DNA from: Oerskovia rustica
GTDB lineage: Bacteria > Actinomycetota > Actinomycetes > Actinomycetales > Cellulomonadaceae
DNA length: 36,858 bases
Direction: 5' to 3'
NCBI RefSeq assembly: GCF_014836555.1
Contig: NZ_JACSQQ010000017.1
Location: 62,519-99,376 of the forward strand
Shown here: positions 15,648 through 21,944 of the stretch, in pieces
How positions within the stretch are numbered: the stretch's first letter is position 1
How the letters are laid out: every line of letters starts with the position of its first letter
The notes under the pieces: generated by a model
The model's input: the letters and a program-made list of their open reading frames with translations, nothing else
What the model was told of the DNA's origin: nothing
The model's database searches: none
Translations under genes and position numbers: made by a program

Positions 15648-15955
15648 GGTGCCACCGCCGTCTCGCCCGTGGGCAGCGCGTCGGTGCCCGACGGCGTCGC
15701 CCCCGTCGGCGCGGTCGTCGTCACCAGCGGCGCCGGGACGGGGGCGTCGTCGTGCCCCGCGGCCAGCAGGTGCGTCCCGAGCAGGGCCGTGCAGATGAAC
15801 AGGTACAGGCCGATCGTGAACGTGATCGACTGGCGTTCGAGGTCGGGGCGGCGGGGAGCGGGCGCGGGGGTGGTGGCCCGGTTCGTTCGGAGTGGTGCGG
15901 AGCCCTTGCGAGTGGTCGCGGGGCAGGGTGCACTGAGGTGTGTGCTCGTCGACAT
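15644..15955 (-). CDS. Small membrane protein coupled to corA
   Basis: 103-residue protein with one strong transmembrane helix (ITFTIGLYLFICTALLGTHL, about 44-63) between a basic, Pro-rich N-terminal part (PAPAPRRPDLERQS) and a Thr/Pro/Ala-rich C-terminal tail. The ATG at 15955 has a strong ribosome site, GGAAGGACCACC. Its TGA overlaps the corA GTG by four bases, so stoichiometric co-synthesis with CorA is expected; it may be a regulator or assembly factor of the channel. By the positive-inside rule the tail faces outside. I recognise no family. Confidence 0.7.
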   Translation of the reverse strand: MSTSTHLSAPCPATTRKGSAPLRTNRATTPAPAPRRPDLERQSITFTIGLYLFICTALLGTHLLAAGHDDAPVPAPLVTTTAPTGATPSGTDALPTGETAVAP

Positions 15956-16112
15956 GGTGGTCCTTCCCGGCGCCGTGCTCTCGACGGTGCCGACCGGACG
16001 CCGGGCCGCCCTGCGTGCGGGCAGGGGCAGGTCCTGGCGAGGGGGGATGACGGTGCATGGAGCGCACTGGCGACCGCCCCGCGGGCCGTGCCGGGAGAGC
16101 CGACCGGAAGGG

Positions 16113-16178
16113 TCAGCGGGCAGGGTGGAGGGGAGCGAGCGCGCAGTGCGGGGATCTATGACTGCTGCCGTCCGGCAT
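16113..16178 (-). CDS. Possible 21-residue leader peptide of the corA operon
   Basis: A near-perfect Shine-Dalgarno AAGGAGGTGA ends 5 bases before an ATG at 16178; the reading frame MPDGSSHRSPHC... runs for 21 codons to TGA at 16113-16115. It contains four Pro and three His, and a cluster AGT-CAT-AGA of codons that are rare in such a GC-rich genome. It ends 158 bases before the first corA-operon gene. Short Pro-rich leader peptides control Mg2+ transporter genes in enterobacteria, so an analogous role is attractive, but coding is unproven; the strong ribosome site is the main evidence. Confidence 0.5.
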   Translation of the reverse strand: MPDGSSHRSPHCALAPLHPAR

Positions 16179-16261
16179 CGCTCTCACCTCCTTCTCATCT
16201 GCTTCTGGTTCCGTGCTCGTCTGAGGTACCGAGATCTCTCGGCAGAAGCAGACGGAGGAAC
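16176..16261 (-). ncRNA. Structured 5' leader RNA of the corA operon
   Basis: From the predicted start near 16261, the minus-strand RNA can form a 10-bp stem TCTGCTTCTG (16252-16243) / CAGAAGCAGA (16207-16198) enclosing a 5-bp AGAT-loop hairpin CCGAG/CTCGG (16242-16229). CCTCC (16258-16254) just outside the stem is complementary to the GGAGG core of the leader-peptide ribosome site (16191-16187), so the extended stem would hide that site. This is the form of a translation-controlling cis-regulatory RNA. I recognise no known riboswitch class in it. Confidence 0.5.
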
Positions 16262-16267
16262 GAGGTC

Positions 16268-16296
16268 ACCCTAGACCTGGTCGAAGGCCCCGGCAA
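16268..16296 (-). promoter_or_regulatory. Promoter of the corA operon
   Basis: On the minus strand, TTGCCG (16296-16291), a 17-base spacer and TAGGGT (16273-16268) form a good housekeeping-sigma promoter. Transcription should start about 7 bases later, near 16261, which leaves an approximately 305-base leader before the first structural gene at 15955. Confidence 0.65.
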
Positions 16297-16422
16297 ACCG
16301 CCCCCGGCGGAAGCCACCGAAGACACTGACGGGTAACAGGACAGGATGCCCGCCTTTACGTCGGGTTGTTAACATTCCTGAGAGTCGTCCGGCCATCGTT
16401 GCCCCGGACGGGAGGGTCTGAC

Positions 16423-19400
16423 ATGCCAGCCAGCCAGCAAGAAGTCCTGACCTCAGATCAGGTGCGCACGTCCCGCACGTCCACCGAGCACCGGCCCGAG
16501 CGGCTCTCGTCGCGTCGGGCGGAGATAGACCTCGCGCTCTCGGCGGTCGCCGACGGGCGGGGCGCGTTCGTCTGGACCGGGGAACCCGGCATGGGGGCGA
16601 GCACCACGCTCGAGCGCGTCCACGAGGCGCTGCACGGGGCGAGCGGTCCGCACCCGCCCCTGGTCCTGAGGGTCGCCCAGACGGTGGGCCCGCAGCGTTC
16701 CGGCGGAGCGGTGCGTTCGCTCGTGTCCCAGGTCGCCCAGGTCACCGGGTGCGCGGTGCCGGACCGGCTCGTGCGCCCGCTCGACGTCGCCGACCCGGAG
16801 TACGGGTACCTGCCCGAGGTCGGCGCGGTCGCGCTCGCCGAGTACCTCGAGGAGGCGGTGCCCGACCGCACGGTCGTGCTCCTCGCCGACGACCTCCACC
16901 TGGTCGACGAGATCAGCCGTGCCGTGGTCGTCGGGCTCGTCGCCCAGCGCCGCGCCGCGCTCGTGCTCCTCGCGACCGCCGTCCCCGGAGGGTTCGACCG
17001 CCCGCTGCCCTACCCGATCGAGGTCCGTGAGCTCGCGCCCCTGGGGCCGCCCGAGGCGCTGCACCTGCTGCTCGTCGAGGAGCGCCTGGCCGTGGCCCCG
17101 CACGTCGCGGCGAGGCTCGCCCAGAACCTCGCGGGCAACGCGGCGGCGATCGCCCAGACGGCCCGGCTGCTGTCGAGCGAGCAGCTCGCGGGCACCGCGA
17201 TCCTCCCGGACCCGCTGCCCCCGGTTCCCGCGGTCCGCACGCTGCTCGGCGACCGGCTCGACGGGCTCGCCCCCGAGGAGCGGCGTGCGCTGCTCGTCGC
17301 GGCGGTCGCGGTCGTCGAGCGCACGGACGTGCTGCTCGCCGCGTCGGGGCTGAGCATCGAGGAGGTGCTCGACGGGCCGCTCTCGGGGCAGCTCTCGCTG
17401 GTCTCCGGTCGCTTCGCGTTCACGGACCCGCGGGTTCGCTCGCTGGTCCACGGCGACGCCCGCCTCGCAGACCGCACGGCCGCGCACCTGCGGCTCGCGA
17501 CGGTCCACACGGCGGTCGGCGAGGAGGACATCGCCACCTGGCACACGGCGCTCGCGACGCTCGCGGGTGACCCGACGCTCGCCCCGGGGCTCGTGTCCCT
17601 GGCCCAGCGTCTCCTCGAGCGCGGGGACGTCGTGTGGGCCCACGAGGTCGCGCGCGAGGCCGCGAGCCAGGCCGCTGCGGCGGACCGCGGCGAGGCGTAC
17701 GTGGTCGCGGGGACGGCCGCGCTCCAGTCCGGTCATGTCCACGACGCGGCCGACTGGCTGCGGCGGGCCGCGCGCTGCGAGGGCGGCGTGAGCTCGGCCC
17801 GCATCCTGGGCCCGCTCGTCACGGCGCTCACGCACGTCCAGGGCCAGGTGCCTGACGACGTGATCGCCCCGTTCCTCGCGCTCGCGGACAACGACGACGC
17901 CTGCACCTGTTGCGTCGACCACGAGGGCCGTCCCCGCGACGCGGCCGGGGGGTGCGAGATCGGCGACGTCGTGCAGGGGCTCACGAGCGCGGCGACGCTG
18001 CACGCCGAGCGCGGCGACGGCGTCGCCGCGTCCCAGGCGTTCGACGCGGCGAAGCGGCTCGCGCGACGCTGCACGCAGGGGGTCGGCGGGCTCGACGTCG
18101 TGCGGTCCTGGCTCGCCAACTACGGGGTGGGGGAGCGCGGCAAGGGGGCCAACCTGCCTGGTTCGTGCCTCTCTCCGGAGCAGGAGGCGTACGCACAGGT
18201 CAGCCGCGCGATCGCGCTGGCCGACGAGGACGCCCTCGACGTCGCGGGCCAGGCGCTGGCCAGCGCGGTCGCGAACCTCGCGCCGGTACGGAACGGGGGC
18301 CGCTGGTTCGACGCCCCGTCCGGTGCGGTGACCCCGTACGTCGAGGCGCACCTGCGCCTCGCGCAGGTGCTCGTCCACTTCTGGTCGGGGAACATCACCA
18401 AGGCGCGCCGCGAGCTCGAGGAGGCGGCCTTCCGCCTGCCCGTCGGGCTGCCGTTCGCGGGGACCGGGGTCGCGGTCGCACGCCGCCTCGACATGGCGGT
18501 GCACGGCAGCGTCGGGACGGTCGCGACCGCGCTCGAGGAGACCTGCTCCTGCCCGACGTCGCGGCCCGTCCGGCTGGGGCTCCTCGTGGACCGGGCCATC
18601 GGTGCGTCGTTCGCGCGCCACCACACCCAGGCGGCGACGCTGCTCGAGCTGGCCGCCGAGACGGACCGGCGCGACTGCGCCCACATGCTGCACCTGCCCG
18701 GGATGGACGACGTCGAGGCCTGGGTGCTCGCCGGACGTCCCGACGCGGCCGAACGGGCGCTCGCCCGGCGGCGCGTCGAGGCCAAGGACCTCTCCCCGGC
18801 GAACCGGGTCGCGACGCTCGCCCGTGCCGAGATCGCCCTGGCGCGGCCAGAGGACTCGGTCGCGCTGCGCGACGCCGTCGCCTCGGCGGGCAGGGGGATC
18901 GCGTCGCCGTTCGAGCACGGGCGCACCGAGCTCTGCCTGGGCCGGGCGCTGACCCGCTGGGGAGACCTGCCCGCGGCCCACGAGCACCTGCTCTCCGCGG
19001 TCGAGCTCCTCACGCAGTCCGGGGCGTGGGCGTGGGCGCGGCAGGCGCAGGGGGAGCTCGCCGGCGTCCTCGAGCACCTCCACGCGCTCCAGGTGGCTTC
19101 CGCCCGCAGCGACCACGCGCCCGTGCCGACCACGACGCCCGGGGGAGGCGCCCCGCACGCGGGGGCTGCGCCGTCGGGCAGGCCGCGCCTCGCCGCGCGC
19201 GAGAGCGACGTGTCCGACGACGCCCTCGACGAGCTGCGCGCCCGCTGGGCCGACGAGCTCACCGAGCGGGAGCTCGACGTCGCGCTGCTGGTCGTCCAGG
19301 GAGGCTCCAACCGTGAGGCTGCGGACCAGCTCTACCTGTCCGTGCGCACCGTCGAGGTGCACCTGGGCCGCGTCTTCCGCAAGCTGGGGGTGCGCTCGCG

Positions 19401-19440
19401 GGTCGAGCTCGCGGTGCTCGCGCACCGGGTCGGACGATGA
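16423..19440 (+). CDS. Large LuxR-family transcriptional regulator with degenerate ATPase domain
   Basis: 1005-residue LAL/MalT-like regulator. The N-terminal P-loop NTPase-like domain has FVWTGEPGMGASTTL at 49-63, in which the essential Walker A Lys is Ala59, and a Walker-B-like VVLLADDLH (151-159). A long helical, TPR-like middle includes a Cys-rich insert DACTCCVDHEG near 494-500. The C-terminal LuxR helix-turn-helix reads LTERELDVALLVVQGGSNRE and SVRTVEVHLGRVFRKLGVRS. The ATG at 16423 has a GGGAGGG ribosome site; an upstream frame extension is not family-like. It is placed between the corA operon and chitinase 2, on the same strand as all three chitinases, so local control of chitin use is a reasonable hypothesis. 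The missing Lys argues against ordinary ATP hydrolysis. Confidence 0.88.
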   Translation: MPASQQEVLTSDQVRTSRTSTEHRPERLSSRRAEIDLALSAVADGRGAFVWTGEPGMGASTTLERVHEALHGASGPHPPLVLRVAQTVGPQRSGGAVRSLVSQVAQVTGCAVPDRLVRPLDVADPEYGYLPEVGAVALAEYLEEAVPDRTVVLLADDLHLVDEISRAVVVGLVAQRRAALVLLATAVPGGFDRPLPYPIEVRELAPLGPPEALHLLLVEERLAVAPHVAARLAQNLAGNAAAIAQTARLLSSEQLAGTAILPDPLPPVPAVRTLLGDRLDGLAPEERRALLVAAVAVVERTDVLLAASGLSIEEVLDGPLSGQLSLVSGRFAFTDPRVRSLVHGDARLADRTAAHLRLATVHTAVGEEDIATWHTALATLAGDPTLAPGLVSLAQRLLERGDVVWAHEVAREAASQAAAADRGEAYVVAGTAALQSGHVHDAADWLRRAARCEGGVSSARILGPLVTALTHVQGQVPDDVIAPFLALADNDDACTCCVDHEGRPRDAAGGCEIGDVVQGLTSAATLHAERGDGVAASQAFDAAKRLARRCTQGVGGLDVVRSWLANYGVGERGKGANLPGSCLSPEQEAYAQVSRAIALADEDALDVAGQALASAVANLAPVRNGGRWFDAPSGAVTPYVEAHLRLAQVLVHFWSGNITKARRELEEAAFRLPVGLPFAGTGVAVARRLDMAVHGSVGTVATALEETCSCPTSRPVRLGLLVDRAIGASFARHHTQAATLLELAAETDRRDCAHMLHLPGMDDVEAWVLAGRPDAAERALARRRVEAKDLSPANRVATLARAEIALARPEDSVALRDAVASAGRGIASPFEHGRTELCLGRALTRWGDLPAAHEHLLSAVELLTQSGAWAWARQAQGELAGVLEHLHALQVASARSDHAPVPTTTPGGGAPHAGAAPSGRPRLAARESDVSDDALDELRARWADELTERELDVALLVVQGGSNREAADQLYLSVRTVEVHLGRVFRKLGVRSRVELAVLAHRVGR

Positions 19441-19530
19441 GCCGGACGGTACGCGGGGTCGGCGCGACCCGTATGCGACGCGCGGGTACGTAGGGGGGAA
19501 CACCTACGCGTCCGTGTGTATGTACGCGAG

Positions 19531-19582
19531 GTGAACAATGTGGGAAACGCTGATTCACGAGGACAGGGTCGCTCCCTAGGGT
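19531..19582 (+). promoter_or_regulatory. Chitinase 2 promoter with the shared element
   Basis: GTGAACAATGTGG (19531-19543) lies 46 bases upstream of TAGGGT (19577-19582), the same spacing as at chitinase 1. A weak -35, TTCACG (19554-19559), is 17 bases from the -10 box. The sequence CTCCCTAGGGTCGGG (19572-19586) recurs exactly at the laccase promoter at 32837. Confidence 0.55.
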
Positions 19583-19651
19583 CGGGGTGTTCCTGGGCAA
19601 CGACGTCCGGGTCACCGGGCACCCGAGCCCCCAGCCAAGTGAGGCAGACAC

Positions 19652-21652
19652 ATGCGACTGAGAACTCCACGAGGACGCGCGAGGAAGGTGGCAGCGGGAC
19701 TGACCGCAGCAGCCATGCTCGCGACGTCCCTGGTCGCCGGCACCGTCGCCGCGACCGCGACCCCCCTCCCCGCAGCCACCACGACCGCCGAGACCGGCGA
19801 CAGCGCGATCAACGGCTACCGCAACGTCGCGTACTTCACCCAGTGGGGGGTGTACGGGCGCGACTTCAAGATGAAGGAGCTCCAGGACTCCGGCGCCGCC
19901 GCCGACCTGACGCACCTCAACTACGCGTTCGGCAACATCCACCACCAGACGCTCACGTGCTTCGAGGCCAACAAGGCGCAGGGCACGGGCCCCAACGGGT
20001 CCGACGGCGCGGGCGACGCCTGGGCCGACTACGGCATGGGCTACACCGCGGCCAACTCGGTCGCGGGCGTGGCCGACGCCTGGGACCAGCCGCTCGCCGG
20101 CTCGTTCAACCAGATCAAGCAGCTCAAGGCCAAGAACCCCCAGGTCAAGGCCATGCTGTCGATCGGTGGCTGGACCTGGTCCAAGAACTTCTCCAAGGCC
20201 GCCGCGACCGACGCGAGCCGCAAGAAGCTCGTGTCGTCCTGCATCGACCTGTACCTCAAGGGCAACCTGCCCGTCATCGACGGCCGCGGCGGCCCCGGCT
20301 CGGCGGCAGGCGTGTTCGACGGCTTCGACATCGACTGGGAGTGGCCCGGCTCGCCGAACGGTGAGGTCGGCAACATCGTCGACGTCGCCAACGACAAGGC
20401 GAACTTCAAGGCCCTCCTCAAGGAGTTCCGCACCCAGCTCGACGCCTACGGTGCGACGACGGGCAAGAAGTACCAGCTCAGCGCGTTCCTCCCGGCGAAC
20501 CCCGACGACATCGCGTCCGGCGGCTGGAACGACCCCGAGAACTACCAGTACCTCGACTTCGGGAACATCCAGGGCTACGACCTGCACGGCGCCTGGAACA
20601 AGACCCTCACGGGCCACCAGGGCAACCTGTACGACGACCCCACCGACACGCGCCCCGCGAACCGCCGCTACAGCGTCGACAAGGCCGTCAAGGCCTACCT
20701 CGACGCCGGCGTCCCCGCGAAGCAGCTCACCATGGGCCTCGCGATGTACGGACGAGGCTGGAAGGGCGCGACGTCGTCGGCCCCCTGGGGCGTCGCGACC
20801 GACGCCGGACCCGGCACCTGGGAGGCCGGCAACGAGGACTACGACAAGCTGAAGAACCTCGGCACCGGGTACTACGACCCGGTATCGGTGGCCTCGTGGC
20901 GTCACGACGGCAACCAGTGGTGGAGCTTCGACGACCCGCAGTCCGTCGCCGTGAAGGGCGACTACATCGCCGCCAAGAAGCTCGGCGGGGCCATGTGGTG
21001 GGACCTCACGGGCAACCAGGACGGCTCGCTCCTCAAGGGCCTCGCGACGAAGTTCCGCGCGGCACCGGCCGGGCCGGTGATCGGTGACCCGACGGGTGGC
21101 GGCGGGACGACCGGTGGCACCACGGGTGGCACGACCGGCGGGACCACTGGTGGGACGACCGGTGGGACGACCGGTGGGACCACTGGTGGGACGACCGGTG
21201 GGACCACTGGTGGGACGACCGGTGGGACCGGGACCGAGTGCGCCGCGGCGTGGACCGCGACCGGTACCTACAACGGCGGAGCGACGGTCTCCCACAACGG
21301 CAAGAACTACAAGGCCAAGTGGTGGACCCAGAACGAGACCCCCGGCACGGCCGGTGGCCCCTGGGAGCTCGTCGGTACCTGCGGCACGTCTGGTGGGACG
21401 ACCGGTGGGACGACCGGCGGGACCACCGGTGGCACGACGGGTGGCACGACCGGTGGCACGACCGGTGGCACGACGGGTGGCACGACCGGCACCGGTACCT
21501 GCACCGCCCCCGCCTGGTCCGCCACGGCGGTCTACGTCGGTGGGGCTCAGGTCTCGCACAACGGTCAGAAGTACACCGCCAAGTGGTGGACGCAGAACAA
21601 CGTCCCCGGGGCCGAGCAGTACGGCCCGTGGCAGGCGCTCGGCGCCTGCTGA
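19652..21652 (+). CDS. Secreted GH18 chitinase with two CBM5/12 modules (chitinase 2)
   Basis: 666-residue secreted multimodular chitinase. Signal peptide with RRKVAAG-type basic start (GRARKVAAGLTAAAMLATSL) ending near 41. The GH18 domain (about 48-475) has MLSIGGWTWSKNF, catalytic DGFDIDWEW (Asp226, Asp228, Glu230), YDLHGAW and GGAMWWDLTGN. Two TTGG-repeat linkers (about 482-527 and 580-615) separate two CBM5/12 chitin-binding modules, each with AKWWTQN and a Cys pair. The ATG has a GAGG ribosome site. The catalytic domain is a close paralogue of chitinase 1, with the same INGYRNV start. A strong terminator follows at 21658-21695. Extracellular action on insoluble chitin is expected. Confidence 0.96.
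   Translation: MRLRTPRGRARKVAAGLTAAAMLATSLVAGTVAATATPLPAATTTAETGDSAINGYRNVAYFTQWGVYGRDFKMKELQDSGAAADLTHLNYAFGNIHHQTLTCFEANKAQGTGPNGSDGAGDAWADYGMGYTAANSVAGVADAWDQPLAGSFNQIKQLKAKNPQVKAMLSIGGWTWSKNFSKAAATDASRKKLVSSCIDLYLKGNLPVIDGRGGPGSAAGVFDGFDIDWEWPGSPNGEVGNIVDVANDKANFKALLKEFRTQLDAYGATTGKKYQLSAFLPANPDDIASGGWNDPENYQYLDFGNIQGYDLHGAWNKTLTGHQGNLYDDPTDTRPANRRYSVDKAVKAYLDAGVPAKQLTMGLAMYGRGWKGATSSAPWGVATDAGPGTWEAGNEDYDKLKNLGTGYYDPVSVASWRHDGNQWWSFDDPQSVAVKGDYIAAKKLGGAMWWDLTGNQDGSLLKGLATKFRAAPAGPVIGDPTGGGGTTGGTTGGTTGGTTGGTTGGTTGGTTGGTTGGTTGGTTGGTGTECAAAWTATGTYNGGATVSHNGKNYKAKWWTQNETPGTAGGPWELVGTCGTSGGTTGGTTGGTTGGTTGGTTGGTTGGTTGGTTGTGTCTAPAWSATAVYVGGAQVSHNGQKYTAKWWTQNNVPGAEQYGPWQALGAC
21094..21232 (+). 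repeat. TTGG-linker DNA repeats, chitinase 2 linker 1
   Basis: About eleven 12-base units of the type ACGACCGGTGGG/ACCACTGGTGGG encode Thr-Thr-Gly-Gly. Several neighbouring 24-base double units are identical, which suggests recent expansion and makes the copy number prone to slippage and assembly error. Confidence 0.85.
21390..21495 (+). repeat. TTGG-linker DNA repeats, chitinase 2 linker 2
   Basis: About eight 12-base units ACGACCGGTGGC and variants encode the second Thr-Gly linker, between the two CBM5/12 modules. Confidence 0.85.
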
Positions 21653-21657
21653 GAGTC

Positions 21658-21695
21658 GAGCCGGGGGGCGGGATCCCCGCCCCGCCCCCCGGCTC
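21658..21695 (+). terminator. Strong terminator hairpin after chitinase 2
   Basis: Perfect 15-bp stem, left arm 21658-21672 (GAGCCGGGGGGCGGG) and right arm 21681-21695, with an 8-base loop, starting 6 bases after the stop codon. It separates the chitinase 2 and chitinase 3 transcripts. Confidence 0.75.
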
Positions 21696-21944
21696 CTTCC
21701 CCACGACCCCCGCCGAGGACCGACGCCGATCGAGGCTCCGTCACCGGTGGGTACCACGTAGCGGCTCGCCGCTGCCGAACCCGAGGTCCCGTCGACCGGC
21801 CCGAGGGCCGCCCAGGATCTCGGGTTCGGCGACCTTCCTCCTGAGATCCCCGATCTCCCCTGATCTCCGCCGGGCCCCGCCCTGCGGTCTTTCGGCGCTC
21901 CACGCACACCGCGCGTTGCGCTCCGCACAACGAAGGCAGATTCG

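Noticed and set aside
16113-16296. M-box (ykoK) Mg2+ riboswitch upstream of corA
   Set aside because: None of the conserved M-box core sequence could be recognised; the leader is shorter and organised differently.
16453-19503. Very long open frame on the minus strand opposite the LuxR gene
   Set aside because: It is an antisense shadow caused by high GC and codon bias. Its translation is Arg/Gly/Val-rich without any domain, and the plus strand has a clear LuxR protein.
19489-19508. CGTAGG...CCTACG inverted repeat upstream of chitinase 2
   Set aside because: Only 6-bp arms with an 8-base loop; too weak to distinguish from chance in this GC-rich region.
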